Of a DNA stretch of 43,984 nt, positions 27,771-38,360 are shown piece by piece. The notes beneath the pieces were generated by a model. That model searched no databases. It had not been told where the DNA came from and saw only the letters and a list, made by a program, of their open reading frames with translations. The position numbers and the translations under genes were made by a program. The stretch is from an uncultured Nitrosomonadales bacterium (GTDB lineage Bacteria > Pseudomonadota > Gammaproteobacteria > Burkholderiales > Gallionellaceae), in NCBI GenBank assembly GCA_903861075.1, contig CAIOSY010000123.1:1-43984 (forward strand), read 5' to 3'. How positions within the stretch are numbered: position 1 is the first letter of the stretch; each line of letters opens with the position of its first letter.

Positions 27771-29692
27771 CAGTCTGCCTCCACTTCAGTAACACCGGAT
27801 GCGGGCACCGGTGCGGGAGTGATCAGCCTATTCACGCCCGGCTCCTTGCCCAGCAAGTAGTAATCCATCACTTTTCGTGCAATCGGTGCAGCCGTTCCGC
27901 CACCATGTCCGCCATTTTCTGCCAACACGACAATCGCAATTTTAGGTTTATCCACCGGCGCAAATGAAATAAACCACGCATGATCACGATGCCGTTCATC
28001 TATTCTACTGGCATCATACTTTTCACCCTGCTTCATACCCACCACTTGCGCCGTGCCCGTCTTACCCGCAATCGTATAGGGGGCTCCGGCAGACGCCTGT
28101 GCCGCCGTACCGCCGGGTCGCGTCACCGCTTCCATCGCACGTTTAACCAAATCGATATGAGCCGGATCAAGTTTGATATTGAATACAGGGTTGTTTTCCA
28201 CTTTATGCGTCTCATTACTAACCGAATTGCGAACTTCTCTGACCAAGTGAGGCTTGTAACCAACACCATCGTTGGCCAATGTCGCCGTCGCAGCCGCCAA
28301 TTGTAGCGGGGTCACCAAACTATAGCCCTGACCAATCCCCACCGATACGGTATCACCGGTAAACCACTTCTGCTTGAAGCGCTTCATTTTCCACTCTTGC
28401 GAAGGCAGCAAGCCGGAAGTTTCTCCTTCCAGATCAATGCCCGTTTTTTTACCAAAGCCGAAGCGAGACAGGAAATTATAAATATTATCAATACCCATTT
28501 CGACTGCTAAGCCGTAGTAATAGGTATCACAGGAAATCACGATGGATTTGAATAGATCTACAGTACCATGCCCGCCTTTTTTCCAGTCACGATATTGATG
28601 ACTACTACCCGGAAGGGTATAAAAACCAGGATCACCAATGGCCACAGACGGTGAGCGCGTATTGTAGTACAAGCCCGCCAAAGCCATAAAAGGTTTAATA
28701 GTTGAACCAGAAGGATATTGCCCGCGCAAAACGCGATTATTAAGGGGGTGATCCGGTGAATCATTCAACGCTTTCCAACTATCAGCATCGATTCCATCGA
28801 CAAACAAACTCGGGTCGTAACCTGGCCTGCTAACAAAGGCTAATACTTCACCATTAGCAGGATCAATCGCCACCAAAGCGCCCCGATAATTTTCAAAAGC
28901 CTGCTCGGCAATCTCCTGTAACTTTGCGTCTATGCTCAACACCAGGGTATTGCCGGAAACCGGTGGCGTCCGTGACAGAATACGCACCGCACGACCGGCT
29001 GAATCCACCTCTACCTGCTCGATACCCGTTTGTCCATGCAGCTCATTTTCATAATATTGTTCCAATCCGGTCTTCCCGATGTAATCCGTACCCCGGTAAT
29101 TTGCCAGCATGTCCTTTTCTTCAAGGCGATCCATATCAGCCTGATTGATACGGCCAATATAACCTAACAGATGGGCTGTTTTTTCTGAATAGGGATATTC
29201 ACGGAACAGTCGCGCCTTAATTTCAACGCCCGGAAAGCGATATTGCTGAGCAGCAAAACGCGCCACTTCTTCTTCGCTCAGACGACTGCGAATAATCAAG
29301 GTTTCAAAATTATGACTTTCGGCCTGTAACTTCTTAAAGCGTTTACGGTCTCTGGGCTGTATATCGATCAACGTTGCCAATTCATCCAGGATTGCTGGCA
29401 AGTTTTTTACTTTACTAGGCGTAATTTCGAGCGTGTAACCTGAAAAATTATGCGCCAGAACCCGGCCATTTCGATCTAAAATCAGACCCCGATTAGGAAT
29501 GATGGGGACAACGGAAATTCTATTTTTTTCTGCCAGCGTCTGATAATAATCGTGACGCACCGCTTGTAAATAAACGAAGCGCGCCAACAAAACACCCAAC
29601 AGAGACAGAACAAAAACAATACTGATCAACAGACGCAAGCGAAAATTAAAAATATCCTGCTGATGATCTTTTAACTCAACCGGCAGCTTCAT
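27770..29692 (-). CDS. mrdA: Penicillin-binding protein 2 (elongasome transpeptidase)
   Basis: 640 aa. The cytoplasmic N-terminus and membrane anchor are at about 20-43. The pedestal domain (about 60-230) includes PNRGLILDRNGRVLA, and the transpeptidase domain has SxxK at Ser330-Lys333 in SGSTIKPF, SCD at 387-389 and KTG at 544-546. It cross-links side-wall peptidoglycan with RodA and is the target of mecillinam in relatives. Its ATG overlaps the mreD stop (ATGA at 29689-29692). All catalytic motifs are intact. Confidence 0.97.
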   Translation of the reverse strand: MKLPVELKDHQQDIFNFRLRLLISIVFVLSLLGVLLARFVYLQAVRHDYYQTLAEKNRISVVPIIPNRGLILDRNGRVLAHNFSGYTLEITPSKVKNLPAILDELATLIDIQPRDRKRFKKLQAESHNFETLIIRSRLSEEEVARFAAQQYRFPGVEIKARLFREYPYSEKTAHLLGYIGRINQADMDRLEEKDMLANYRGTDYIGKTGLEQYYENELHGQTGIEQVEVDSAGRAVRILSRTPPVSGNTLVLSIDAKLQEIAEQAFENYRGALVAIDPANGEVLAFVSRPGYDPSLFVDGIDADSWKALNDSPDHPLNNRVLRGQYPSGSTIKPFMALAGLYYNTRSPSVAIGDPGFYTLPGSSHQYRDWKKGGHGTVDLFKSIVISCDTYYYGLAVEMGIDNIYNFLSRFGFGKKTGIDLEGETSGLLPSQEWKMKRFKQKWFTGDTVSVGIGQGYSLVTPLQLAAATATLANDGVGYKPHLVREVRNSVSNETHKVENNPVFNIKLDPAHIDLVKRAMEAVTRPGGTAAQASAGAPYTIAGKTGTAQVVGMKQGEKYDASRIDERHRDHAWFISFAPVDKPKIAIVVLAENGGHGGGTAAPIARKVMDYYLLGKEPGVNRLITPAPVPASGVTEVEAD

Positions 29693-30198
29693 TCACGTTC
29701 CACACTCATCTGACGCATGGACTCAACCACAATACTTAACGGCATCCAAAGCAGGGTAGAGGTCAGACAGCCCAAAAAATAAGTCCACGGCACATTCCCA
29801 TACAACTGAAAATGCACCAGTGCATAGGCTGAATAAGTCAGGAACAGAATGAGGAACACTTGCGTGGATTGCTTACGTAAATCAAACATACGCATGCGGC
29901 GGCTCAACACCACGCCGCCAAAAGCCAACAAAGTATAAGACAGCGCGTGCTGCCCGAATAAGCTCGCATCACCCACATCCGCAAGCACGCCGACAAGCCA
30001 GGACAGCCCGACGCCAACACTACTGGGTTTGTGCGTACACCAGTAAAGCAAAACCACCGCAACAAAATCCGGACGCAGCATTAACCATAAGCCCTCCCAT
30101 GGCAGGCCATCAAGCAAAAGAGCAATAATCAGACTCATCAAAATAAATCCGTTGCCTATGGGGCGTAATATCTCAATCTGTTTGAGCGTATTCATCAA
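29689..30198 (-). CDS. mreD: Rod shape-determining protein MreD
   Basis: 169 aa, hydrophobic, with about five transmembrane segments. The central motif PDFVAVVLLYWCTHKPSSVG and LSWLVGVLADVGDASLFGQH are typical MreD. It bridges MreC to the elongasome at the inner membrane. Both ends overlap neighbours by 4 bases (ATGA with mreC upstream and with mrdA downstream). Confidence 0.93.
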   Translation of the reverse strand: MMNTLKQIEILRPIGNGFILMSLIIALLLDGLPWEGLWLMLRPDFVAVVLLYWCTHKPSSVGVGLSWLVGVLADVGDASLFGQHALSYTLLAFGGVVLSRRMRMFDLRKQSTQVFLILFLTYSAYALVHFQLYGNVPWTYFLGCLTSTLLWMPLSIVVESMRQMSVERE

Positions 30199-31100
30199 TG
30201 CCCCCCGACTTTCTTAGTCTTGAACTTACTCAAAGCAGGTTCAGCTTCCGGACGATCTGGGATGACAGGCATGACAGATAACACCAAGAAATGACGGAAA
30301 TTATCCACCCCGGCGACAGGCAGACAATCGATACGGGCAAAAGGGTAAGCGGCATCTCGCTCCACTTTCTGCACTTTTGCAACAGGGATACCTGCAGGGT
30401 AGATACCGTCGATTCCAGATGTGACTAATACATCGCCATTTTGAATATCTGTACTAACCGGCATATAACGCAACGACAAACCACTGGTGTCGCCCGCGCC
30501 AAAAGCCACACTACGCAAACCATTACGCAGAACTTGTACCGGCACGGCATGATCCTTTTCCGTAATCAAGGTTACTTCAGAGATCAAGGGGTAAACCCGG
30601 GTTATCTGACCAACAATCCCCTTGTCATCAATCACTACTTGACCCGAGTGAATCTGCGCAGCACTCCCCTTATTGATAATCACTTTCCGTCTGAAAATAT
30701 CCTGTTCTACATACAGGATTTCAGCAAATTGTCCTGACAACTGATTACGTTGTTGCAGCCCTGTCAAGTTACGCAGTTGCAAATTTTCTTGCACTAATGC
30801 CTGTTGTTGCAACAATTGAATCGCATCTTGACCGTGTTGACGCTGCAACGCCTTATTCTCTTTGAGTAAACTGTTCTGTGTAACGAAGAAGTCTCCGGCT
30901 TGCTCCAGAAAAAAATTGGGGCGACTAGCCAGATATTGTATGGGGGAAATCAGCACTGATAAAACACTGCGGGCAGATTCGAGATAACGAAAGCGTACGT
31001 CGATAAACATCAGCAGCACCGACAGCACCGCAAAAAACACAAGCCGTGCAGCGGGACTGGGGCCACGGTTGAATACCTGAAAATTTTGCGTGCTGTCCAT
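30195..31100 (-). CDS. mreC: Rod shape-determining protein MreC
   Basis: 301 aa. One transmembrane helix at about 17-34, a Gln-rich coiled coil at about 70-110 (LKENKALQRQHGQDAIQLLQ), then the two beta-barrel domains (RKVIINKGSAAQIHSGQVVI, GIVGQITRVYP, DHAVPVQVLRNGLR, TSGIDGIYPAGIPVA). It organises PBP2 and RodA in the periplasm. It follows mreB after an unusually long 130-base spacer carrying an inverted-repeat element, and overlaps mreD by 4 bases. Confidence 0.95.
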   Translation of the reverse strand: MDSTQNFQVFNRGPSPAARLVFFAVLSVLLMFIDVRFRYLESARSVLSVLISPIQYLASRPNFFLEQAGDFFVTQNSLLKENKALQRQHGQDAIQLLQQQALVQENLQLRNLTGLQQRNQLSGQFAEILYVEQDIFRRKVIINKGSAAQIHSGQVVIDDKGIVGQITRVYPLISEVTLITEKDHAVPVQVLRNGLRSVAFGAGDTSGLSLRYMPVSTDIQNGDVLVTSGIDGIYPAGIPVAKVQKVERDAAYPFARIDCLPVAGVDNFRHFLVLSVMPVIPDRPEAEPALSKFKTKKVGGH

Positions 31101-31109
31101 CTGGGCGGG

Positions 31110-31225
31110 TAACCGGGAAGTGGTGAGTCGTAAGCAGGAGCGGGGAAGTTAAAAATGGAAAGTGGGAAATAAATTCCACTTCCCACTAAGACACGAAGTG
31201 CTTATCGACTTACCACTCTCCTATC
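31110..31225. repeat. Imperfect inverted-repeat spacer element between mreB and mreC
   Basis: The plus strand is purine-rich and contains GGAAGTTAAAAATGG (31144-31158) and the hairpin AGTGGGA (31161-31167) / TCCCACT (31181-31187). The core is identical at 14 of 15 positions to 32668-32682 in the gatC-gatA spacer and similar to 38793-38806 in the gcvH-gcvP spacer. I treat it as one copy of a dispersed element; function is unknown. Confidence 0.5.
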
Positions 31226-31230
31226 AATGA

Positions 31231-32340
<1,110 letters not shown>

Positions 32341-32358
32341 TTATATAAAGCTTTTACT

Positions 32359-32646
32359 ATGTCATTAAGCACTGCTGACGTTCAAAAAGTTGCGCGACTG
32401 GCGCGATTAGCCATGAACAACGAAGAAATTGAAGCCGCCCGAGTACAACTCTCTGGTATTTTTGAACTCATAGCGCAGATGCAAGCGGTAGATACTACCG
32501 GCATCGCGCCTATGTCCCACGCTCAGGACTTGTCCCAACGTCTGCGTGAAGACTGCGTTACCGAAACCAATCAGCGCGAGTTATTCCAGTCTATCGCACC
32601 ACAGGTTGAAGACGGTCTGTATCTCGTACCCCAAGTTATCGAATAG
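32359..32646 (+). CDS. gatC: Asp/Glu-tRNA amidotransferase subunit C
   Basis: 95 aa from the ATG at 32359 ([17 protein letters not shown]), the family N-terminus and length; an upstream in-frame ATG would intrude into the mreB promoter region. GatC wraps around GatA and stabilises the GatCAB complex, which makes Gln-tRNA and/or Asn-tRNA by transamidation. Conserved segments: [28 protein letters not shown] and [11 protein letters not shown]. It is the first gene of gatCAB. Confidence 0.95.
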   Translation: MSLSTADVQKVARLARLAMNNEEIEAARVQLSGIFELIAQMQAVDTTGIAPMSHAQDLSQRLREDCVTETNQRELFQSIAPQVEDGLYLVPQVIE

Positions 32647-32649
32647 AAA

Positions 32650-32730
32650 AGGAGAAGCCGGAAAGGTGGAACTTAAAAATGGCGCGAGGGGGTTTCTTTA
32701 TCCTTGCCTCTTTCCCTTCCCTGCTAAATA
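32650..32730 (+). repeat. Imperfect inverted-repeat spacer element between gatC and gatA
   Basis: A purine half (GGAAAGGTGG at 32660-32669, running into the core GGAACTTAAAAATGG at 32668-32682) and a pyrimidine half (CTCTTTCCCTTCCC, about 32708-32721) can pair imperfectly. The core nearly repeats that at 31144-31158. The element contains an in-frame ATG (32679) with an AGGTGG Shine-Dalgarno ahead of the canonical gatA start. Confidence 0.5.
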
Positions 32731-32732
32731 AA

Positions 32733-34202
32733 ATGATAAACGCCTCATTAAAACAACTGGCCGATCAGTTAGCGGCAAAAAAAATCTCCAGCGTTGAGCT
32801 CACCAAGCTCTATCTTGATCAGATTGCCACCCACAATCCTGTCTATAACGCTTACCTCTCGGTCAATGCAAAAGTCAGCTTAGCTCAGGCTGCCGCGGCC
32901 GATGAACGGATTGCTTCAGGAAACGGACTACCACTAACAGGCATTCCCATCGCGCAAAAGGATATTTTCTGCGCCAAGGGCTGGCGTACCACCTGCGGAT
33001 CAAAAATGCTGGCTGACTTTATCGCCCCTTACGATGCCCATGTGATTGAGCAATTCAATCGTGCTGGCGCTGTCAATCTGGGCAAGACCAATATGGACGA
33101 ATTCGCCATGGGTTCATCCAACGAAACGTCCTATTTTGGTCCGGTCAGAAATCCGTGGAATCAAAAAGCCGTGCCCGGCGGCAGTTCAGGCGGCGCGGCG
33201 TCAGCCGTTGCGGCACGTCTTTGTGCTGCGGCAACCGGTACCGACACCGGCGGCTCAATCCGCCAACCGGCTTCACTGTGCGGAATCACCGGCATCAAGC
33301 CAACTTATGGTACGGTTTCGCGCTATGGCATGATTGCATTCGCATCCAGTCTGGATCAGGCAGGTCCAATGGCAAAGAGTGCAGAAGATTGCGCGCTCAT
33401 GCTGAATGTAATGACCGGATTCGATGAACGCGACTCCACTTCATTACAACGCGAAAAGGAAGATTACACACGCGATTTAACTAAGCCGTTGGCGGGTCTG
33501 CGCATCGGACTGCCGAAGGAATTTTTCGCCGAGGGCTTGTCTTCTGATGTCGGTGCGCGTATCCAAGAAGCCATTGCCGAATACCGCAAATTGGGCGCCA
33601 GCATCGTCGGCATCAGCCTACCCAATACAAAACTGGCCGTCCCTGTGTATTACGTGCTGGCACCGGCGGAGGCTTCAAGCAATCTGTCGCGTTATGACGG
33701 CGTGCGTTACGGGCATCGCGCTGACGAATATACTGACCTGGCAGACATGTATGAAAAGAGTCGTTCGCAAGGCTTCGGTGAAGAAGTAAAACGCCGCATC
33801 ATGATCGGCACCTATGTGCTCTCACACGGCTATTACGACGCGTATTACCTGCAGGCACAAAAAATCCGCCGCCTCATTGCTCAGGATTTCACCGATGCGT
33901 TCAAACAGTGCGATGTGATCATGGGACCGACCTCGCCTTCCACCGCGTTTAATCTGGGTGAAAAGGGCGACGATCCGGTGCAGATGTATCTGTCCGATAT
34001 TTACACCATTGCGGTGAATCTGGCAGGCCTGCCCGGCATGTCCATCCCATGCGGTTTTGGCGATGCGTGTGCAAACAACACTGCCATGCCGGTCGGTTTA
34101 CAAATCATCGGCAACTATTTCGACGAAGCACGCATGCTGAATGTCGCACACCAATATCAACTGGCGACTGACTGGCACACACGCCGCCCACAAGGTTTTT
34201 AA
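32733..34202 (+). CDS. gatA: Asp/Glu-tRNA amidotransferase subunit A
   Basis: 489 aa from the ATG at 32733, where homologues start ([13 protein letters not shown]). It releases ammonia from glutamine by an amidase-signature Ser-cisSer-Lys triad, visible as Lys76 (IAQKDIF), Ser151 (PGGSSGG) and Ser175 ([11 protein letters not shown]). No good Shine-Dalgarno precedes this ATG (CTAAATAAA); an in-frame ATG at 32679 does have one (AGGTGG) and would add 18 mostly hydrophobic residues that homologues lack. Re-initiation from gatC or use of the upstream start are both possible. It is 9 bases from gatB. Confidence 0.95.
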   Translation: MINASLKQLADQLAAKKISSVELTKLYLDQIATHNPVYNAYLSVNAKVSLAQAAAADERIASGNGLPLTGIPIAQKDIFCAKGWRTTCGSKMLADFIAPYDAHVIEQFNRAGAVNLGKTNMDEFAMGSSNETSYFGPVRNPWNQKAVPGGSSGGAASAVAARLCAAATGTDTGGSIRQPASLCGITGIKPTYGTVSRYGMIAFASSLDQAGPMAKSAEDCALMLNVMTGFDERDSTSLQREKEDYTRDLTKPLAGLRIGLPKEFFAEGLSSDVGARIQEAIAEYRKLGASIVGISLPNTKLAVPVYYVLAPAEASSNLSRYDGVRYGHRADEYTDLADMYEKSRSQGFGEEVKRRIMIGTYVLSHGYYDAYYLQAQKIRRLIAQDFTDAFKQCDVIMGPTSPSTAFNLGEKGDDPVQMYLSDIYTIAVNLAGLPGMSIPCGFGDACANNTAMPVGLQIIGNYFDEARMLNVAHQYQLATDWHTRRPQGF

Positions 34203-34211
34203 GGAAATACT

Positions 34212-35660
34212 ATGACTTGGGAAATTGTCATCGGACTGGAAGTCCATACGCAACTGTCTACCAACACCAAAATTTTTTCGGGCGCCTCCACCACTTATGG
34301 TGCCGAGCCCAACACGCAGGCCGATGCAGTGAGTATTGCACTGCCCGGCGTATTGCCCGTGCTAAACAAAGGGGCGGTTGAACGCGCCGTCAAATTTGGC
34401 CTGGCCGTAGGTGCGCATATTGCGCCGCGCTCCATTTTCGCACGTAAAAATTATTTTTATCCCGATTTGCCCAAAGGCTATCAAATCAGTCAGTTCGATC
34501 TGCCTGTGGTCGGTATGGGCTCATTGACCATACAAGTTGAACCGCTGTCCGGCAATGCCAAACCTTATGAAAAAGTCGTACGCATCACCCGCGCCCATCT
34601 GGAAGAAGATGCCGGAAAATCGGTACACGGCGCGACGCAAGGCATGACCGGCGTGGATCTGAATCGTGCAGGTACACCGTTGCTGGAAATCGTCTCCGAA
34701 CCGGATATGTGTTCGGCGGCGGAAGCCGTCGCGTATGCTAAGACCTTGCATAATCTGGTGCGCTGGATCGGCATTTCCGACGGCAATATGCAGGAAGGCT
34801 CATTCCGCTGCGACGTAAACGTCTCGGTACGACGTAAAGGTGAGCCGCTCGGCACACGTCGCGAAATAAAGAACTTAAACTCATTCAAGTATATGCAACA
34901 GGCAATCGACTACGAGGTGCAATGGCAGATCGACACCATTGAGAGTGGCGGCAAGATCCATCAGGCCACCATCCTGTTTAACCCGGACACAGGCGAGACA
35001 CGCGCGATGCGCAGCAAAGAAGATGCGCACGACTACCGCTACTTCCCTGACCCTGACCTGTTGCCGCTGGATATCACGCCCGAAATGCTGGAAGCCATGC
35101 GCGCCACGCTACCGGAATTGCCGGAAGCACGCCGCGCACGTTATGTGAATGAGCTCGGCTTATCAGCTTATGATGCGGCCAGTCTGACTTCATCGCGCGA
35201 AATGGCGGATTTTTTTGATGCGTGTGTGAGCGTGGTCGGCAATGCCAAGCTGTGCGCGAACTGGCTGATCGGTGAACTGTCTGCGCAGCTCAATCGTGAC
35301 GGTCTGGATATGGCGCAATGCCCTGTTTCGGCTCAACAAATGAGCGGGATGCTAGCGCGAATTGCGGACAACACCATTTCCAACGCGGGTGGTAAGGACG
35401 TGTTCCGCACCTTGTGGGCGGAAGGTGGTGATGCCGATTTAATCATTGATTCCAAGGGATTGAAACAGGTTTCCGACTCCGGCGCAATCGAAGCGCTGGT
35501 AGATGAAATCATCGCAACTCAAGCCGATAAAGTTGCCGAATACCGCTCCGGCAAAGACAAACTGTTCGGCTTCTTCGTAGGACTTGCCATGAAAGCCAGC
35601 AAAGGCAAAGCTAATCCTGCGCAACTGAACGAGGTGTTGCTGAAAAAACTGGCAGGGTAA
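34212..35660 (+). CDS. gatB: Asp/Glu-tRNA amidotransferase subunit B
   Basis: 482 aa, the standard length. It binds tRNA and activates the Asp/Glu carboxyl group before amidation. Signature segments: [13 protein letters not shown] near 2-14, [14 protein letters not shown] near 82-95, [26 protein letters not shown] and [11 protein letters not shown]; the C-terminal YqeY-like helical domain begins at about 400. AAGGA lies 7 bases before the ATG. It ends the gatCAB operon. Confidence 0.97.
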   Translation: MTWEIVIGLEVHTQLSTNTKIFSGASTTYGAEPNTQADAVSIALPGVLPVLNKGAVERAVKFGLAVGAHIAPRSIFARKNYFYPDLPKGYQISQFDLPVVGMGSLTIQVEPLSGNAKPYEKVVRITRAHLEEDAGKSVHGATQGMTGVDLNRAGTPLLEIVSEPDMCSAAEAVAYAKTLHNLVRWIGISDGNMQEGSFRCDVNVSVRRKGEPLGTRREIKNLNSFKYMQQAIDYEVQWQIDTIESGGKIHQATILFNPDTGETRAMRSKEDAHDYRYFPDPDLLPLDITPEMLEAMRATLPELPEARRARYVNELGLSAYDAASLTSSREMADFFDACVSVVGNAKLCANWLIGELSAQLNRDGLDMAQCPVSAQQMSGMLARIADNTISNAGGKDVFRTLWAEGGDADLIIDSKGLKQVSDSGAIEALVDEIIATQADKVAEYRSGKDKLFGFFVGLAMKASKGKANPAQLNEVLLKKLAG

Positions 35661-36325
35661 AATAGCCGATCCCAATTTGCCCTGCAACAAACAAGGTTGT
35701 GTGTAAATCAAGAAATTAAGCAAGTTCTGCATAATATACCTATGCTACACAGCATGCGGCGTGACTCCAGTTTCGCTGTTGGGTAGCAGCGATAGAAAAA
35801 TGGGATGGCGTGCTTGCACTCCGACTGCTCGTCGATAAGAGCACACACCAAACCATTTTCTTGCCCAAGGCCAGCATCGCAAGTGCTGGCAAAAACCAAC
35901 GGCCATCAAATTAACAGTGGCCGCTGGTGCCCTAGCGGTTGCTCTCTCATGAGGTTTTCATGATTGAATTTTCGCTAAAAATTCGATTTAGCTACAAACA
36001 GATTTAACAGATCATCGTGTTTCTATTTATGCTTTTTCGGTAATGTCAAACCGCCCCGAAAGGGGCGTCCCTCTGCTCGTTATTAACAGCAAGGTTGAAT
36101 AAATGGTTATATGACATGGGCAAACAGGCCAGCAGCTCGTTGATTCAAAACTAAATTTCATACATTGCATCAGGGCTACGCAGGCTGGTGAGATAGACTG
36201 ATCGAGTCTGACCTTAATTAACCCCTCACAAGCCACACCGGATGCCAGAATTTCCGTTCGATTTCTAATTGCATAATAGAATGTTGTGATAGCATGCGCA
36301 TCTCCAGCCAGCATTGAAGACCGCC
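35661..36325. other. Long spacer between gatB and ccdAB
   Basis: About 660 bases with no convincing gene. It contains several palindromes: GCCAGCA-TCGCAAG-TGCTGGC (35870-35890), a GNRA-capped hairpin CGCCCC-GAAA-GGGGCG (36052-36067) and AGACT-GATCG-AGTCT (36195-36209). A plus-strand frame ending at TGA near 35950 reads PTAIKLTVAAGALAVALS, resembling the start of a signal peptide without an ATG in place. Minus-strand frames at 35708-35899 and 36027-36314 look non-coding. It may be a graveyard of integrated DNA around the toxin-antitoxin pair. Confidence 0.5.
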
Positions 36326-36565
36326 ATGAATATCAGCGTAGCGAAACCCAAAAAAGCCACTAACATCACCCTGTCCTCCGATGTTTTAAGCGAAGCGAAA
36401 GCTTTAGGCATCAACATTTCACAAGCCTGTGACCAGTTCTTGCGTGATGTGGTCAAGCGTGAGCAGGCGCGACGCTGGCAGGCTGAAAACGCCGAATTCA
36501 TTGCCGCCTACAACGAGGGCGTTGCGCGTGATGGTTTGCCACTGGATGCCTGGCGGAGCTTCTAA
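36326..36565 (+). CDS. ccdA: CcdA-family antitoxin
   Basis: 79 aa from the ATG at 36326; a TTG four codons earlier is possible. The N-terminal ribbon-helix-helix DNA-binding half reads NITLSSDVLSEAKALGINIS, and the C-terminal toxin-binding half has RRWQAENAEFIAAYN and ends WRSF, as in chromosomal CcdA proteins. It neutralises CcdB and represses the operon together with it. It precedes ccdB by one base, the usual antitoxin-first order. Confidence 0.9.
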   Translation: MNISVAKPKKATNITLSSDVLSEAKALGINISQACDQFLRDVVKREQARRWQAENAEFIAAYNEGVARDGLPLDAWRSF

Positions 36566-36566
36566 A

Positions 36567-36884
36567 ATGGCGCGCTTCGATGTGTTTCGCAACAGCGGAT
36601 CCCATGCCGATAACGTACCGTATTTGCTGGACGTACAAAGCGATCTGCTGAGTGGTCTGGATACGCGAGTAGTCATTCCGCTACGCCGCTGTGACCGCTT
36701 TCCCGTTAGCCGGATTCCGCAGCGATTGACGCCCGTTTTCAATATTGAAGGTATTACCTGTATGCTGGAAACGCCTAAGCTTGCCGCAGTGCCACACCGC
36801 CTGCTTAAACAAACGGTGTGTTCATTAGCCGGGGAGCAAACCGAGATAACCGGCGCGATGGATTTTCTGTTTCAGGGATTTTGA
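36567..36884 (+). CDS. ccdB: CcdB-family toxin (DNA gyrase inhibitor)
   Basis: 105 aa from the ATG one base after the ccdA stop. It begins MARFDVFRN and has PYLLDVQSDLL, RVVIPL, RLTPVFNIEG and MLETPKLAAVP, all standard CcdB segments. In plasmid F CcdB the last residues Trp-Gly-Ile are needed to poison gyrase; here the protein ends LFQGF, so the Trp position is Gln while the Gly is kept. Many chromosomal CcdB proteins diverge here, so activity is uncertain. The riboswitch promoter starts only 13 bases beyond the stop. Confidence 0.9.
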   Translation: MARFDVFRNSGSHADNVPYLLDVQSDLLSGLDTRVVIPLRRCDRFPVSRIPQRLTPVFNIEGITCMLETPKLAAVPHRLLKQTVCSLAGEQTEITGAMDFLFQGF

Positions 36885-36897
36885 TTGCAAATAGCCG

Positions 36898-36926
36898 TTG
36901 TCAGTTTTCGAGCTTTCCAGCATAAT
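36898..36926 (+). promoter_or_regulatory. Sigma-70 promoter of the glycine riboswitch/gcv operon
   Basis: TTGTCA (36898-36903), a 17-base spacer, then CATAAT (36921-36926). This is close to consensus at ideal spacing and puts the start near 36933, about ten bases before the first aptamer. It fits the expected transcript exactly. Confidence 0.7.
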
Positions 36927-36942
36927 TCGAGCTGCCGTCAAG

Positions 36943-37143
36943 ACCAATGGGAGAGCGTGGTTTTTAACCACCGCCGAAGGCGTAACACCCGTAACCGCTC
37001 AGGCACAAAGAACTATTGGCACAGGCAAATCTGGAGAGCGCGGACTAAACCCGCCACCGAAGGGGCACACGATTTAATACCGAAACGCCTGGAATCAGGT
37101 CTATCCGTATTATTGTAATCTCTCAGGTACCAAGGACAGATGG
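36943..37143 (+). promoter_or_regulatory. Tandem glycine riboswitch (two aptamers)
   Basis: Aptamer 1 spans about 36943-37020: GGGAGAGC, ACCGCCGAAGGCG and CGCTCAGGCACAAAG, closed by CCAAT/ATTGG. Aptamer 2 spans about 37026-37143: CTGGAGAGCG, CACCGAAGGGGC, a long variable arm, then CTCTCAGGTACCAAGGACAG, closed by ATCTG/CAGAT. The GAGAG...CCGAAGG...CTCAGG pattern in both copies is the gcvT RNA motif. Glycine binding normally switches gcv genes on. Position in front of gcvT confirms the role. Open frames across it are not genes. Confidence 0.93.
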
Positions 37144-37175
37144 GGCGCAGCACGAATTCGTGCTGCGCCTTTTTT
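37144..37175 (+). terminator. Intrinsic terminator, likely expression platform of the riboswitch
   Basis: A perfect 26-base palindrome GGCGCAGCACGAA/TTCGTGCTGCGCC (37144-37169) followed by TTTTTT. It begins immediately after the closing stem of aptamer 2 and 25 bases before gcvT, so it should stop transcription without glycine. The two structures abut rather than clearly overlap. Confidence 0.88.
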
Positions 37176-37200
37176 ATTTATATATTTGCCGAAAGCAACC

Positions 37201-38286
37201 ATGACGACTCTCAAGACAACTCCTTTAAATGCAGCACACCGCGCTATGGGCGCAAAAATGGTGGATTTTGGCGGCTGGGATATGCCGGTGAACTACGGTT
37301 CACAAATAGACGAACATCATCAGGTGCGCAACGATTCCGGCATGTTCGACGTATGCCACATGCGCGTGGTTGATATTAAAGGTGCTAACGTAAGAAGCTT
37401 CTTGTGTTACTTGCTCGCTAACAACGCCAACAAGATCACGCTGCCCGGCAAGGCGCTGTATTCCGCGATGCTGCGCCCGAATGGCGGCGTAATCGATGAC
37501 CTGATCATCTATTTTATGACAGAGCAATGGTTTCGCATCGTAGTCAACGCAGGCACGGCCGATAAAGATATTTCCTGGATGAAAGAACAGGCCGCGGTTC
37601 ATGCGCCCAACCTTAGCATCACCTCACGCGATGACCTGGCTATGGTCGCGGTACAAGGTCCGAATGCACGCACCAAGGTGTGGCAGGTATTGCCACAGAC
37701 CCAATCTGCAACGGAAGGCTTGCAGAATTTCCAGGCTGCCGATTGCGGTGAATACTTCATCGCGCGCACAGGCTACACCGGCGAAGATGGTTTTGAAGTC
37801 ATGCTGCCCAAGGAAAAAGTCGAAGCATTCTGGTACGACTTGAACAATGCGGGTGTTAAACCGATTGGTCTTGGCGCGCGCGACACCTTACGTCTGGAAG
37901 CGGGCATGAATCTGTACGGTCAGGACATGGACGAAACCGTCGGCCCGCTAGAATCAGGTCTTGCCTGGACGGTAGATTTGAAGAGCGAGCGCGACTTTAT
38001 CGGCAAAGCCGCGCTGCTGGCCAATCCGCCTACCAGCAAGCTGTGCGGACTATTACTATTAGATCGCGGCGTATTACGCGGCCATCAGAAAGTCCAGACA
38101 TCGCACGGCATTGGTGAAATCACCAGCGGCAGTTTTTCTCCTACACTGGAAAAATCTATCGCCCTGGCGCGCTTGCCTATCAATATTGCAATCGGCGATA
38201 TCGTGCAGGTCGAAATTCGCGATAAGATGCTAAATGCGCAAGTAGTAAAGTATCCGTTTGCGCGCAACGGTAAAAGCTGTTTGTAG
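37201..38286 (+). CDS. gcvT: Glycine cleavage system T protein (aminomethyltransferase)
   Basis: 361 aa from the ATG at 37201 (an in-frame TTG lies 5 codons upstream). It transfers the methylene group from aminomethyl-lipoyl GcvH to tetrahydrofolate and releases ammonia. Motifs: [48 protein letters not shown] with the folate-contact Glu-Asp, and [14 protein letters not shown]. One variation is CHM where most GcvT proteins have SHM. It is the first gene behind the riboswitch and terminator. Confidence 0.97.
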   Translation: MTTLKTTPLNAAHRAMGAKMVDFGGWDMPVNYGSQIDEHHQVRNDSGMFDVCHMRVVDIKGANVRSFLCYLLANNANKITLPGKALYSAMLRPNGGVIDDLIIYFMTEQWFRIVVNAGTADKDISWMKEQAAVHAPNLSITSRDDLAMVAVQGPNARTKVWQVLPQTQSATEGLQNFQAADCGEYFIARTGYTGEDGFEVMLPKEKVEAFWYDLNNAGVKPIGLGARDTLRLEAGMNLYGQDMDETVGPLESGLAWTVDLKSERDFIGKAALLANPPTSKLCGLLLLDRGVLRGHQKVQTSHGIGEITSGSFSPTLEKSIALARLPINIAIGDIVQVEIRDKMLNAQVVKYPFARNGKSCL

Positions 38287-38360
38287 TCGTAACTTAACAC
38301 TCGCGCCAGACCCGACTAACGATTAACACCTAATAACTTACCATTGATTTTGGAGAACTT

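Noticed and set aside
35870-35890. Hairpin GCCAGCA/TGCTGGC as an integron attC site or terminator
   Set aside because: No T-tract on either strand, no R/L box arrangement and no integrase or cassette nearby.
36027-36314. 95-codon minus-strand frame next to ccdA
   Set aside because: Cys-rich, unstructured translation running through palindromes; no recognisable domain or start signal.
36885-37118. Open frame of 77 codons between ccdB and gcvT
   Set aside because: It lies over the tandem glycine riboswitch; its composition reflects aptamer motifs, not protein coding.
37140-37373. Open frame starting at the riboswitch terminator
   Set aside because: It crosses the terminator and is out of frame with gcvT, whose protein is unmistakable.
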